NCBI GenBank assembly: GCA_003215775.1
Contig: QCJW01000006.1
Span: 31,850 to 95,849, forward strand
Source of the DNA: Prochlorococcus sp. AG-409-G20
GTDB taxonomy: Bacteria > Cyanobacteriota > Cyanobacteriia > PCC-6307 > Cyanobiaceae
Length of the DNA stretch: 64,000 nucleotides
Direction of reading: 5' to 3'
In this document: piece after piece, positions 53,537-63,066 of the stretch
How positions within the stretch are numbered: the stretch's first letter is position 1
How the letters are laid out: each line of letters opens with the position of its first letter
Notes under the pieces: generated by a model
Databases searched by the model: none
What the model was told of the DNA's origin: nothing
What the model saw: the letters and a program-made list of their open reading frames with translations, nothing else
Made by a program: the position numbers and the translations under genes

Positions 53537-53995
53537 TTATGAGCCATATCCACTTTCTACTAATTGACTAAAACGATCCAAGTTTTCCTGAAGCTCTTTT
53601 GTGACCATCCCACCTAATATTGATGGTTCCATTAATGGTGCAAGAACTCTTGGTAATTCATAGCTAATCATTAGCTTGACAACAGTTAGATTGGTGTTTT
53701 CAGAATAAAATCTTACACATCCTTTTGTTGGTAATCCACCTACAGAAGTCCACCCTAATTTTTTGCCTTCAATACGCTCATTGATTTGAGCTTTCCATTT
53801 AAAACGGAAGCCATTAGCAGCCAGTGTCCATTCAGTCAGATCTGGCAGAGTAGTAGTTGATTGCTCAACAGTTTTCACGGATTCAATCCAACTCATCCAT
53901 AGAGGCATCGCTTCCAGATCGCTCCAAACAGTCCATACTTGACTGACAGGAGCCTTGATGTTGCTAATAACTGTGTGTTCTAGCCAGCGTCCCAT
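53537..53995 (-). CDS. SRPBCC (cyclase/dehydrase, START-like) protein
   Basis: A 152-residue protein of the polyketide cyclase/dehydrase superfamily. It begins GRWLEHTVISNIKAPVSQVW, has WSDLEAMPLWMSWIESVKTV, and a later beta strand TVVKLMISYELPRVLAPL, the helix-grip fold that holds hydrophobic ligands. It lies 2 bp after crtQ in the same direction; in cyanobacteria such a gene often accompanies crtQ. A role in carotenoid or lipid binding is inferred from that context. Confidence 0.85.
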   Translation of the reverse strand: MGRWLEHTVISNIKAPVSQVWTVWSDLEAMPLWMSWIESVKTVEQSTTTLPDLTEWTLAANGFRFKWKAQINERIEGKKLGWTSVGGLPTKGCVRFYSENTNLTVVKLMISYELPRVLAPLMEPSILGGMVTKELQENLDRFSQLVESGYGS

Positions 53996-53997
53996 AA

Positions 53998-55467
53998 TTA
54001 AGCTACAGCTTTGTTTATTGCTAAGTTGGCTTGCCTCCCAAGTATGGCAGCTGCAGCCAGATGCCCACTCATTGTTGCACCTTCCATAGAGTCGATGTAA
54101 TCCTGACTGGTGTAACTACCTGCTAGAAAGAAGTTGCTGATAGGAGTTGATTGTCTAGGCCGATACGGTTCCATCCCTGGAGATTCTCTATATAAAGATT
54201 GTGCGAGCTTTACAACATTGCTCCAGATCAAATTTAAGGATTTGGAAGATGGGAAAAGTTCTCGTACCTGAGCATCAGTATGTTTCACAATTTCATCAAC
54301 TGATTTACCAATCCATGGATCTCCAGGTGTTAAAACACATTGCATTAATGACCCCAGTCCTTCGCGCCGATAGTCTTCTGGGCTGGTTAGAGCTAAGTCT
54401 GCAAAACAACTAAAATCTGCATCTGCTGTATAAAGTAAGTTGTCTAAACCTGATGCTTTTGAAAGGTCATTTATTGAGTTTTGATCATTGAGCTCTGTAA
54501 CCCATCCATCATATCTAAGTTGAACTGTTGCGACTGGTACAGCCGAGAGTTTATCAATTAATGCAAATTGATCATATTTTCTCCATTCCTTTGGTAAAAG
54601 TTTCTTAATTCCAGGTATATCACATGCAGCAAGATATTGGTCAGCATGAATAACTTTTTCACCTTCTGGTGAAGATAAAGTTAAGCCTGTTATTTTTATT
54701 TTTTGATCTTGTTCTGAGTCAATAAAATCAATTGTATTGACCTTGTGCCGTAAATGCAGCTTGCCACCTTTTTCTTCTATATATTTAAGAATTGGTTGAG
54801 TCAGCCATCTATGAGGCGATCCTTTAAGCAGATTTAGTTTCGAAGCCTCAGTGCGAGCAGCAAACATCATAAAAATAGTAAGCATGCAGCGTGCTGAGAT
54901 CATTTCGCAATCTATGAATCCAAGTGCATAAGCAATTGGATTCCACATTCGTTCAATACTTCGTAGGCTTCCACCATGATTTAAGAACCAACTTTGAAAG
55001 CTCATAGAATCAAGAGCTCTTATGGTTTTCATTGCTCCTTCATAATCAACTAATCCTCTAACTATTGGACTGGTTCCGAGAGCTAAAGCATTTCTTAATT
55101 TGTCGATCCAATTGAGTTGAGAAGTCGTAAAGAAAGCTTTCAGGCCATTTATTGGTGCTCCTATGCCAAAGCGAAAATCTAAAGATCGAATATCACCTCC
55201 AGTATTTACAAAAAGATGGGTGTGCTCTTTAGGCAGTAGATGCTCTAATGCACCTACTTTTTTCATAAGGGCAAAGAGGTTGGCGTAATTAAAAAAGAAA
55301 ACATGAAGACCCATCTCGATGTGATTTCCATCTGGATCTTCCCAGCTACCAACCTTTCCGCCAAGGAAAGGTCGAGCTTCATATAGGTCGACCTTGTGCC
55401 CTGCATCGACTAGATCCACTGCTGCTGTCAGTCCAGCAAGGCCGGCTCCAACTATTGCTATTTTCAC
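53998..55467 (-). CDS. crtQ: Zeta-carotene desaturase (CrtQ/ZDS)
   Basis: Membrane-associated flavoprotein that desaturates zeta-carotene towards lycopene. The 489-residue protein has the FAD-binding [34 protein letters not shown] and [15 protein letters not shown], which are typical of plant-type CrtQ (not the CrtI type). The C-terminus [19 protein letters not shown] is the conserved carotenoid-desaturase signature. It is in an operon with the SRPBCC gene and divergent from the A-type carrier gene. Confidence 0.95.
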   Translation of the reverse strand: MKIAIVGAGLAGLTAAVDLVDAGHKVDLYEARPFLGGKVGSWEDPDGNHIEMGLHVFFFNYANLFALMKKVGALEHLLPKEHTHLFVNTGGDIRSLDFRFGIGAPINGLKAFFTTSQLNWIDKLRNALALGTSPIVRGLVDYEGAMKTIRALDSMSFQSWFLNHGGSLRSIERMWNPIAYALGFIDCEMISARCMLTIFMMFAARTEASKLNLLKGSPHRWLTQPILKYIEEKGGKLHLRHKVNTIDFIDSEQDQKIKITGLTLSSPEGEKVIHADQYLAACDIPGIKKLLPKEWRKYDQFALIDKLSAVPVATVQLRYDGWVTELNDQNSINDLSKASGLDNLLYTADADFSCFADLALTSPEDYRREGLGSLMQCVLTPGDPWIGKSVDEIVKHTDAQVRELFPSSKSLNLIWSNVVKLAQSLYRESPGMEPYRPRQSTPISNFFLAGSYTSQDYIDSMEGATMSGHLAAAAILGRQANLAINKAVA

Positions 55468-55572
55468 TGTTTTAGGAAACGTACTCCTTGACTCTATAAA
55501 TAATGTAAGAAACTCGCTGAGTACATAAAGTAAATTCTTTCAATAAAGTACCTATAAGCATGTCACTTTGAG

Positions 55573-55965
55573 ATGGACAACCCTACTACTGCTTCCAATA
55601 CTCATGCTGCTAAGGACGGCAAGGGAATTCTGATTACTGACCCTGCAATGCAACAACTGGCAAGGTTGTGTAAAGATCAAGGTGATGATCAGGTTTTGAG
55701 AGTTGGGGTCCGTTCAGGTGGTTGTAGTGGAATGAGTTACACAATGGACTTTGTTCCGAGTGCGGAAATTCATCAAAAAGATGAGATTTATTCATATACG
55801 GCACCCAATGGCCAAGAATTTACCGTTATTTGCGACCCCAAGAGCCTTTTATATATTTATGGAATGCAATTGGATTTCAGTAAGGAATTAATTGGGGGAG
55901 GGTTTAACTTCACGAATCCCAACGCTACTCAAACTTGCGGGTGTGGAAGTTCTTTTGCTGTTTAA
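55573..55965 (+). CDS. A-type Fe-S carrier (IscA/SufA/HesB family)
   Basis: A 130-residue carrier that accepts Fe-S clusters and passes them to target proteins. Seen: the first Cys in RSGGCSGMSYTMDF and the closing pair in TCGCGSSF, giving the three family cysteines. The first 15 residues are polar and variable. It is not near the suf operon but probably works with it. Whether it should be named sufA or iscA cannot be told from sequence alone. Confidence 0.94.
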   Translation: MDNPTTASNTHAAKDGKGILITDPAMQQLARLCKDQGDDQVLRVGVRSGGCSGMSYTMDFVPSAEIHQKDEIYSYTAPNGQEFTVICDPKSLLYIYGMQLDFSKELIGGGFNFTNPNATQTCGCGSSFAV

Positions 55966-56019
55966 ATTCAGAGATCTTTGCAAAATTGAGTCACAATACC
56001 TTTGAGTTTTACTTAATTA

Positions 56020-56439
56020 ATGGAGTCATCTGAAAATAGCCTGTTTCAAAAGGCAATGGATCGTTATAAGTCAGGTGCTGATGCCATAGACCTGCTTGCG
56101 GATTTCGAAGTTATTACTCAGACAAATCCTTCTCAGGCCGCAGGATGGATTTGTCTTGCTTGGCTTCAGCTTCTTTGTGATCAGCCTGATGTAGCGCTTC
56201 GATCTGCAAGAACAGCTGTAAAATTAAATAGTCAGGATCCTCAAGCACGAATTAACCTGAGCTTGGCGTTATTAGAGACAAACTCCAAAGGTGTCAGGGA
56301 TCATATTGAATATGTTAAAAGGTCTTTAATTGCAGTACCTGAATTGCATGAGGAATTAAAAGAATCTATTGAAGATGGGTTGCATCGCAAACCGGAGTGG
56401 AAATCCTTGATGAAAGTGAAAAGTTGGTTGGAGTTTTAA
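56020..56439 (+). CDS. TPR-containing protein
   Basis: A 139-residue soluble helical protein. Residues about 34-105 form two TPR-like repeats: NPSQAAGWICLAWLQLLCDQ with PDVALRSARTAVKLNSQDPQ, then ARINLSLALLETN. TPRs bind partner proteins; the partner is not known. The next gene starts 2 bp later (TTG 56441), so the pair is likely one transcript. Confidence 0.8.
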   Translation: MESSENSLFQKAMDRYKSGADAIDLLADFEVITQTNPSQAAGWICLAWLQLLCDQPDVALRSARTAVKLNSQDPQARINLSLALLETNSKGVRDHIEYVKRSLIAVPELHEELKESIEDGLHRKPEWKSLMKVKSWLEF

Positions 56440-56440
56440 T

Positions 56441-57655
56441 TTGACTCGACTTTTAATACTAAGTAATGGACACGGAGAAGATCTGTCGGGAGCTTTAATA
56501 GGACGTGTTCTGAAAAAACGTGGATATTTTGTTGATGCAATCCCTCTAGTTGGTAAAGGTCAAGCGTATTTAGAAGCTGGAATTCAGGTTCTTGGAAATA
56601 CGAGAGAATTCAGTACAGGAGGACTTGGATATACAACTTTGAGGGGTCGATTGACAGAACTATTTCAAGGTCAACTTTTTTATTTATTGGTGCGTTTCTG
56701 GCAATTGCTAGTTGTGGTTAAAAGATATGATCTTCTTATAGTTGTGGGAGACGTTGTTCCTGTAACAGCTGCTTGGTTGTCTGGTGCAAAAGTAGTTACT
56801 TATCTTGTTGCATATTCAAGCCATTATGAAGGTAAATTAAAGCTGCCATGGCCATGTGCATATTGTTTATCCAGTAGACGTTTCCAAGCTATATATAGTC
56901 GTGATCAATTAACTGCTCAAGATCTGTCAACTCAACTATGTCGCTCAGTCTTCTTCTTGGGCAATCCATTTGTAGATTATGTTTTAGTTCCTTACCCTGG
57001 ATTACCGAGTTGTGATAAACGACTTGGTCTCCTGCCAGGTAGTCGCAGACCAGAAGTAGAAAGTAATCTTTTATTAATACTTCGTTTATTGGAAGTATTC
57101 ATCGAACATCACTCGACTCTGCCACTTCCCTCTTTTGATTTAGCCTTAGTGTCCGCTGTAGATGATATTTTGCTGTCAGAGTTATCTGTTAATGCTGGTT
57201 GGCAATTTAAGAAAAAAGGATCAGCTTCATTATCGACTGAGTTAGTTCGGGGTAAATGCAGAATTAATGTGCATCGTGACTCCTTTGTTCAAGTCCTCCA
57301 AAGTAGTGATGTCCTTTTATCTATGGCGGGAACAGCAACCGAACAAGCAGTTGCTTTATCTAAGCCGGTCATACAACTAGTAGGGTATGGACCTCAGTTC
57401 ACTAGTACTTTTGCAGAAGCACAACGCAGACTCTTAGGTCCAACAGTATTTTGTGCTCCTGGGAGGGTAGGGGAGGAAAAGCTTTTTCTTGAAACGGCTA
57501 TTTTGATATCTGAATTACTTCTTCGTAGTTCTAAGGATGCTTCTTTGAAAAGAAATTGCCATTTGCAAGCAATCAGTCGTCTTGGTGTTGAGGGAGGGGC
57601 TAGCAGGATTTCAGAAGCTATTGATCAATGCTTAGCTCCTAGTTTAAAAGCATAA
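56441..57655 (+). CDS. Lipid-A-disaccharide synthase-related protein (LpxB-like)
   Basis: A 404-residue GT-B type glycosyltransferase-like protein starting with TTG. Seen: LLILSNGHGEDLSGALIGRV at the N-terminus, LGLLPGSRRPEVESNLLLIL at the hinge, as in LpxB (LLPGSR), and DVLLSMAGTATEQAVALSKP near the donor site. It fits the cyanobacterial LpxB-related family that I know as TIGR03492, distinct from true LpxB. The product is unknown; marine picocyanobacteria have simplified lipid A, so a different envelope glycolipid is possible. It is convergent with the epimerase gene (5-bp gap). Confidence 0.85.
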   Translation: MTRLLILSNGHGEDLSGALIGRVLKKRGYFVDAIPLVGKGQAYLEAGIQVLGNTREFSTGGLGYTTLRGRLTELFQGQLFYLLVRFWQLLVVVKRYDLLIVVGDVVPVTAAWLSGAKVVTYLVAYSSHYEGKLKLPWPCAYCLSSRRFQAIYSRDQLTAQDLSTQLCRSVFFLGNPFVDYVLVPYPGLPSCDKRLGLLPGSRRPEVESNLLLILRLLEVFIEHHSTLPLPSFDLALVSAVDDILLSELSVNAGWQFKKKGSASLSTELVRGKCRINVHRDSFVQVLQSSDVLLSMAGTATEQAVALSKPVIQLVGYGPQFTSTFAEAQRRLLGPTVFCAPGRVGEEKLFLETAILISELLLRSSKDASLKRNCHLQAISRLGVEGGASRISEAIDQCLAPSLKA

Positions 57656-57660
57656 ATAGG

Positions 57661-58623
57661 TTATTTCCCTGAATTTATCACAGGCAAATGTTCAGTCAGT
57701 GTTGAAGCCCTAAGTGCTTGATCAAGTTCAGGGTATTTAAATTTAAATTTCTTCTGCATTAAACGTTTAGGTCTGACATCTTGGCCCTCGAGAACTACTC
57801 GAGCTCCATCACCGAGAAGCACTTTTAATATTGCTCCAGGGACTGGAAAGATACTTGGTCGATTGAGACATTGCCCTAATGTAGATGCAAAATCCTTCAT
57901 TGAAATTGGCTTAGGAGCAACACAGTTAAATATTCCAGACCATGACTTATCAGTTAAGCTTTTTTCAATAATTTGGCAGAGATCTGTTAGTTGAATCCAA
58001 CTAATCCATTGTTCGCCAGTTCCGATCGGGCCTCCTAATCCGGCCTTGAAAACAGGTACCATTTTCCCTAATGCCCCTCCGCCTGCTCCAAGCACAATCC
58101 CCATACGAATAATGACTAATCTTGTGGTCTTAGGTTTTTCCAAAGCAATTTCTTCCCATTCTTCGCAGAGCTTTCCTAAGAAATCTTGACCACATTTACT
58201 TTCTTCTGAAAAAATCTCATTTTTACTCGTTCCGTAATAGCCAACAGCTGAAGCATTTATCAGGATAGAAGGTGGTTTTCTTAGTTGTGAGATAGCTTCT
58301 ATCAAGAATCTTGTTGTATTAAGTCGACTATCTTTTAGTTTTTGACAATGTTGCCTTGTCCACCTTTTTTCGGCGATTGGTTCACCAACAAGATTTATAA
58401 CACCATCTGATTGGCTTAGACAATTTATAAGCTCTTGATCATTCCAGCTTTTTTGCTTTGTAAGGTCAAACTTTAAAAAATTTAGCTTTTGATTTGAATA
58501 TTTAATTTTGGGAAGAGGGTTATTTTTTCTGCTGATGATAGTTAGCTCGTGATTCGAATTGGCTAGTGTTGGCACTAATTGGCGACCTATGAAGCCTGTG
58601 CAGCCAAGTAATAGTAAACGCAT
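57661..58623 (-). CDS. TIGR01777-type NAD(P)-dependent epimerase (YfcH/SulA-like)
   Basis: A 320-residue short-chain dehydrogenase-like protein. Seen: the Rossmann motif LLGCTGFIGRQLVPTL, VINLVGEPIAEKRWT, INASAVGYYG and the catalytic-region Tyr, and IVLGAGGGALGKMVPVFK, which are typical of TIGR01777. The C-terminal domain (residues about 240-310) is DUF1731-like. In plants and cyanobacteria relatives are linked to cell division (Arabidopsis GC1/SulA), but the substrate is unknown. Confidence 0.9.
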   Translation of the reverse strand: MRLLLLGCTGFIGRQLVPTLANSNHELTIISRKNNPLPKIKYSNQKLNFLKFDLTKQKSWNDQELINCLSQSDGVINLVGEPIAEKRWTRQHCQKLKDSRLNTTRFLIEAISQLRKPPSILINASAVGYYGTSKNEIFSEESKCGQDFLGKLCEEWEEIALEKPKTTRLVIIRMGIVLGAGGGALGKMVPVFKAGLGGPIGTGEQWISWIQLTDLCQIIEKSLTDKSWSGIFNCVAPKPISMKDFASTLGQCLNRPSIFPVPGAILKVLLGDGARVVLEGQDVRPKRLMQKKFKFKYPELDQALRASTLTEHLPVINSGK

Positions 58624-58638
58624 CAGACGAAATCTAAA

Positions 58639-58694
58639 GAGGTAATTTGATTACCTCCCTGTCTAGGGAGGGTAAGTAAGTCACTAGAGTGACT
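58639..58694. promoter_or_regulatory. Cluster of three hairpins, two mutually exclusive
   Basis: In the gap between divergent TIGR01777 gene and ndhO lie GAGGTAAT/ATTACCTC (58639-58646 with 58650-58657), CCTCCCT/AGGGAGG (58654-58660 with 58665-58671) and AGTCAC/GTGACT (58679-58684 with 58689-58694). All are perfect. The first two share bases 58654-58657, so they cannot form at once. No T-tract follows on either strand. An attenuator-like switch or a set of protein sites is possible; which strand is transcribed here is unknown. Confidence 0.5.
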
Positions 58695-58808
58695 AAAGGC
58701 TTCAATTGATTTTAGATGTTTCACCTTATATATGATTATGCAAGTCGCCCCTACTTCTAACGCTAGATTTCAAGCGAGTTTCATTATGAGTTCATTCAAT
58801 GAATAGAT

Positions 58809-59075
58809 ATGGAAGATAGTCTTTCTTTGAACAACGAAGCGTCCCTTCCAATTAAGCCTTCTCAGCGTTTCCGAAAGGGAGCATTAGTTAGAGTAAATCG
58901 AGACTTGTACCAAGACAGTCTTGAGTCTAAAGCTAGTGATCAAGTTCCACCCAGTTATATTTTTGAAGGACCCGGTGAAGTATTGATCATTAAAGGTGAA
59001 TATGCACAAATACGTTGGCGCATGCCTGTACCAGATGTTTGGCTAAGGCTTGATCAACTAGAAGCTTGGTCTTGA
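58809..59075 (+). CDS. ndhO: NAD(P)H-quinone oxidoreductase subunit O
   Basis: A small cyanobacteria-and-plant-specific subunit of the NDH-1 complex at the thylakoid membrane. The 88-residue protein has the family core RFRKGALVRVNRDLYQDSLE, FEGPGEVLIIKGEYAQIRWR and VPDVWLRLDQLEAW. The N-terminal 18 residues are variable. It is a single gene between the hairpin cluster and a convergent glycosyltransferase-like gene. With the NDH-2 remnant at 19.1 kb, NDH-1 may be the main NADH/ferredoxin route. Confidence 0.93.
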   Translation: MEDSLSLNNEASLPIKPSQRFRKGALVRVNRDLYQDSLESKASDQVPPSYIFEGPGEVLIIKGEYAQIRWRMPVPDVWLRLDQLEAWS

Positions 59076-59097
59076 GACTTCACTGAATATGTCAGTT

Positions 59098-61170
59098 TTA
59101 CTTTGTATTGAATTGAGTAATTGCTCTGGGTATTGAATTAGTAGCAGCCGGTAATCGCCAGAGTCCTCCTCCTAATATTCCACTTAGATCTCCTAATCCT
59201 TCTAAGACTGCGTTATTGACATGTAGTTGCTTAGCTGAGTCTGCGATAGATGCAGCTTTCCAAGGATTCCATTCTGCTAGAGCCATGGTCGATCGATATA
59301 TACTTGGCCAAGGGTTTGTTGGGAGTAATTTTTCAAGAACAGCGAATTGTATTTCTGCCTCAGATGCTCTGTTGCGGAGGACTGCTAATAGGGCTAGAGC
59401 CCATCGACTATTAATATCGTTTGGATTATTTGAGATTCGTTTTATAGCTATTTCCTGTACCTTTTCTTGATAACCGAAATGAGCATCAATCATATGTTGA
59501 ATAGCAATTTCTCTAAACACCTCTTCTATTCCATCAATTCCTTCGCCTAATTGCCTAGCAAGAACAGGAAATCTTGTTGAAAAATTATTTTTTGTTGGCT
59601 TATTATGTCGACGATGCCAAATAGAATAACTGCCTCCCTGTTGTCTTGGGAACTGCTTGAGTTCTTCGAAAACTTGACTATTGCGAATTGCTTTATCAAG
59701 TGATCGTGAAGAATTCCGTACTGAACCTTGATCACCTTCAGCTAAGATAACCCATTGAGATTGGTTCAGAACAGGTTGAATATCATCTAGGGAATTCCCG
59801 AGTTGACGTCCAACTAAATTACCTCCCTTGATGCGACCATAGTAACTAAAATTATGTTGATTTAAGTCGGGAGTGCTGGGTACGACGATAACAGTTTTCC
59901 TTTTCTCTTTATTATCATCATTATTTTTAATCGTATTGATAATTTCTAGTAAAGGTCCTTCGTGGGCAGTTCCTAAAAGACTCTTGTGTGCATTCCAGGT
60001 AGTTGGAATTATTGTTGTTAAACCGGTTAATAATGCAAGAAGTAATTTCCTTTGTGAGAGTAAAGGGAAACTATTACTTGCCCATAAACCCCATTGCAAC
60101 CATCCACGAGCTAAAAGCAATAATAAAGGTGGAAGTAATGGAGTGATATAACGAGCGTCTTTATTTGGACTAATACTTGTAAGTATGAAACCTGCCAATA
60201 AAGAAAAGATTAACCATTGCCATCCTTTTTGATTGTCTATGACTTGATTGATTCCCTTGTACCTGCTTTGTCTTCGATATTTCATTAACAACCAGAGAAC
60301 CAATCCACTGCATCCAATTAAGAAAACTACTAGTCCAATTTGTTCTGGGAGTAGGCGAGGATACCAAACCCAGTTTTCTATACTAAAAAGAGTAGGGTCT
60401 CCTTCTTTGACTGCTGATTGAATTACTGCTCGATTTGTTCCACTTAATGTTGTGATCAAATTATGGCGTAGCCAAGGCAATATGCCTAAGAGGACTATGG
60501 ATATGCCTGCGCATAATTGCAATATCATTGCCTGATTCTTTCGCAATGACATTGCACAGACCCACGTAAAGCATGGCAATAGGACTAAAAGAGAACTTTG
60601 CTTAATTAGTATTGCTGATGTGCATGCAACTGATGCGATAAATAATTGTTGCCATTGTTTTTTGCTGTCTTGATCTGAATTCCACCAACAACCTAACCGC
60701 CATAATGAAAAGGTCACGACCGCGGTTAGAGGCATTTCTAGTAGATAATTCAGACGTATAGCTATTAATGCAGGAGCGAAAGCAATTAAGAGAACACCTA
60801 ATATTCCTAATACCTCACCGCTTAAATAAAGTCCCCAGCCAGCCACGCTTGCTAAAAGTATTCCATTCCATAAACTCAAGCTCCATGCAGCCTGCTGAGG
60901 CTCTTCACCAGCTATTGCAATTACACTTCCATTAATGAAGGATGCTAGTGGAGGAATCTTGGGAGAGTGATCTAATAAAGCCTTCCAACCTTCCCATTCT
61001 CCTCCTGATAAGATTCCAAGTGCTCTCCCATGCTCAAGTGCACTGTTTAAATATTCAGCTTGATCCCATGCGGGAAGCCCATCGAATTGATGCCACCATG
61101 TTCGATCTATCCAAGTACTAAACAGCCAAATAAGAAGAGTAACTATCCAAAAATTTCTATGTGATTTCAT
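59098..61170 (-). CDS. GT39/ArnT-like membrane glycosyltransferase with C-terminal repeats
   Basis: A 690-residue protein. The N-terminal 440 residues hold about ten hydrophobic helices; the first loop contains WDQAEYLNSALEHGRALG, which is the acidic loop region expected in the PMT/ArnT clan, and SPNKDARYITPLLPPLLLLL lies later. The C-terminal 250 residues are soluble, with a TPR-like part (AIKRISNNPNDINSRWALAL). It should transfer a sugar from a polyprenyl carrier outside the cytosol; acceptor unknown. Its ATG overlaps the stop of the DnaJ-like gene by 4 bp. Confidence 0.82.
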   Translation of the reverse strand: MKSHRNFWIVTLLIWLFSTWIDRTWWHQFDGLPAWDQAEYLNSALEHGRALGILSGGEWEGWKALLDHSPKIPPLASFINGSVIAIAGEEPQQAAWSLSLWNGILLASVAGWGLYLSGEVLGILGVLLIAFAPALIAIRLNYLLEMPLTAVVTFSLWRLGCWWNSDQDSKKQWQQLFIASVACTSAILIKQSSLLVLLPCFTWVCAMSLRKNQAMILQLCAGISIVLLGILPWLRHNLITTLSGTNRAVIQSAVKEGDPTLFSIENWVWYPRLLPEQIGLVVFLIGCSGLVLWLLMKYRRQSRYKGINQVIDNQKGWQWLIFSLLAGFILTSISPNKDARYITPLLPPLLLLLARGWLQWGLWASNSFPLLSQRKLLLALLTGLTTIIPTTWNAHKSLLGTAHEGPLLEIINTIKNNDDNKEKRKTVIVVPSTPDLNQHNFSYYGRIKGGNLVGRQLGNSLDDIQPVLNQSQWVILAEGDQGSVRNSSRSLDKAIRNSQVFEELKQFPRQQGGSYSIWHRRHNKPTKNNFSTRFPVLARQLGEGIDGIEEVFREIAIQHMIDAHFGYQEKVQEIAIKRISNNPNDINSRWALALLAVLRNRASEAEIQFAVLEKLLPTNPWPSIYRSTMALAEWNPWKAASIADSAKQLHVNNAVLEGLGDLSGILGGGLWRLPAATNSIPRAITQFNTK

Positions 61171-61865
61171 TTGAAATTCAATGTGCGGTATTCAAGCTTT
61201 AAACGGCTACGTATTTGCTTCGCTTCTTGCATCATTTCTCGACCATCATGTAAATAGTTGTCTACATAGCCCATCGTATATCTATCTAGTTCAATGATGG
61301 CATCTTTTATTTGGGATAAACAGTGATAAAGATTTAAGCCAAAACCCCTAGCAGTATAGGGAGTAGGTATTGATTGGTAAATGGTCTCTACTTTCGCAAT
61401 TCGCTTTTTACTTTGTTCGAGGTATTGGCAAAAGCTTGTCATTAACAGCTCATCATATGGGTCAGCTGAGAGATTCCTGATCTCTGAATTCAATGGCTTG
61501 ATGATTTGTCCTAGTAACTTATCTATTGGGATATAAACTGTTTTTAGCCATAGGACAAGCGCATTTTCTTCTTTTGCCATTTGGTTCTGTATGACATTTG
61601 CTGCAGCGCTGGCTGAGGCATTTCTTATGTCTCGAAGCTTTGCTTCTGTTTGAAATGATTCTTGTTGCTTTTGTTTGTCGTCATATGCATGACGTTTGTC
61701 TGCATGCCTCAGCAGTTCCCAAGCAGCATTTAAAGAAAGAATGATTCTTGTGTCTCCTCCTGCATCAGGGTGATGCTTTTTGACTAATGTCCGATATGCG
61801 GATTTGATTTCTTCTAGGCTTGCACTTGGGAGAACGCCTAGCACTTTATATGGATCTTGATTCAT
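61167..61865 (-). CDS. DnaJ-domain protein
   Basis: A 232-residue protein. A complete J domain covers residues about 4-65 (DPYKVLGVLPSASLEEIKSA, then LVKKHHPDAGGD with the HPD motif). The Gly/Phe and zinc-finger regions of full DnaJ are absent. The rest is helical and specific to this group (YIPIDKLLGQIIKPLNSEI; GYVDNYLHDGREMMQEAKQI). It would stimulate an Hsp70. It is coupled to the membrane glycosyltransferase gene downstream and lies 24 bp after cysK. Confidence 0.9.
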   Translation of the reverse strand: MNQDPYKVLGVLPSASLEEIKSAYRTLVKKHHPDAGGDTRIILSLNAAWELLRHADKRHAYDDKQKQQESFQTEAKLRDIRNASASAAANVIQNQMAKEENALVLWLKTVYIPIDKLLGQIIKPLNSEIRNLSADPYDELLMTSFCQYLEQSKKRIAKVETIYQSIPTPYTARGFGLNLYHCLSQIKDAIIELDRYTMGYVDNYLHDGREMMQEAKQIRSRLKLEYRTLNFK

Positions 61866-61889
61866 CGATCTCGTAAGTAATTTGCATAG

Positions 61890-62858
61890 TTAGATATGCC
61901 CCCCCAGCCTGCTGGGAATTGGTAATGAGTTGTTAAACATAGGTGTTGACAGATAGCGCTCTCCAAAGCTTGCTAACACAACTACTATTCTTTTCCCTTG
62001 CATTACTGGCTTAGATCCAATTTGTATTGCAGCTGCTAATACTGCACCACTACTGATACCACTTAGGAGACCCTCTTCTTTTGCTAGGCGTCTACCAATA
62101 TCCATGGCTTCTGTGTCAGTCACTGTAAGAACTTCATCAATAACTGTTCTATCAAGAACAGCTGGAATGAAACCAGCACCTATGCCCTGAATTAGATGAG
62201 GACCTGGTTGTCCCCCATTAAGGACAGGACTTGATTCAGGCTCAACAGCGTATATGAGTATTTGAGGATTGAGTCTTTTGAGCAATCTTGCGCAACCTGT
62301 AATGGTTCCTCCAGTACCCACGCCTGCTATAAGACAATCAATTTTGCCATTGCAATCAGACCATATTTCTTGCCCAGTGGTTTTTTCATGAATTTCCGGA
62401 TTAGCAGTATTGTCGAACTGTTGTAATAAATAGGCTTCTGGGATTGAATTTACTAAGTCCTCCGCCAGATTAATAGCACCTTGGATGCCTTCCTCCCCTG
62501 GAGTTAACTGTAGTTCGGCGCCATATGCTCTCAGCATTGACCGCCTTTCGGTAGACATCGTGTCTGGCATTGTGAGAATTAGTCGATATCCCTTCGCTGC
62601 TGCAACCATTGCTAGAGCAATCCCAGTATTACCGCTGGTTGGCTCTACCAGTACAGTGCGGTTTGGGTGAATGATTCCTTTTGCTTCAGCGGCTGCAACC
62701 ATAGAGCCTGCAATTCTGTCTTTCACTGAAGCTGTTGGATTAAAGCTTTCTAATTTGGCCACTATTTCTGCGTGGCACCCCATTGCCTGTGGTAAGCGAT
62801 TAAGACGTACGAGAGGAGTACGCCCAGTTAGATCAGTGATGTTGGCTGCTATTGGCAT
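61890..62858 (-). CDS. cysK: Cysteine synthase (O-acetylserine sulfhydrylase)
   Basis: PLP enzyme that makes cysteine from O-acetylserine and sulfide, the last step after CysH in this window. The 322-residue protein has [13 protein letters not shown], the PLP lysine in [50 protein letters not shown] and the C-terminal [13 protein letters not shown] plasmid-type or CysM function cannot be excluded but length and motifs fit CysK. It is the first gene of a leftward run with the DnaJ-like gene. Confidence 0.94.
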   Translation of the reverse strand: MPIAANITDLTGRTPLVRLNRLPQAMGCHAEIVAKLESFNPTASVKDRIAGSMVAAAEAKGIIHPNRTVLVEPTSGNTGIALAMVAAAKGYRLILTMPDTMSTERRSMLRAYGAELQLTPGEEGIQGAINLAEDLVNSIPEAYLLQQFDNTANPEIHEKTTGQEIWSDCNGKIDCLIAGVGTGGTITGCARLLKRLNPQILIYAVEPESSPVLNGGQPGPHLIQGIGAGFIPAVLDRTVIDEVLTVTDTEAMDIGRRLAKEEGLLSGISSGAVLAAAIQIGSKPVMQGKRIVVVLASFGERYLSTPMFNNSLPIPSRLGGHI

Positions 62859-63002
62859 TGCGTTTGGCTGACAAATGGCCGCTTAACTTTGAAAAAGGAC
62901 ACTGTTTTTGTTCGGTATGCTTCTATGTCTCCTTTGAGGTCAGTTTCAGTTAATAGATCGGCATTTCTTTCCTAAATTAATTTAAAACCATAATGTCGCA
63001 TA

Positions 63003-63035
63003 AAAAAGCCTCCACAAATTGTGTGGAGGCTTTTT
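63003..63035 (-). terminator. Strong Rho-independent terminator of the porin gene
   Basis: AAAAAGCCTCCACA (63003-63016) and its exact reverse complement (63022-63035) flank a 5-base loop. The GC core of nine pairs, flanked by A5 and T5, gives a U-tract on both strands, so it could work in both directions. It lies 32 bp past the porin stop and serves the leftward porin transcript. It is the clearest intrinsic terminator in the window. Confidence 0.93.
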
Positions 63036-63066
63036 GACTTAGCTTTTTAAACTAAATTCTTTCAGA

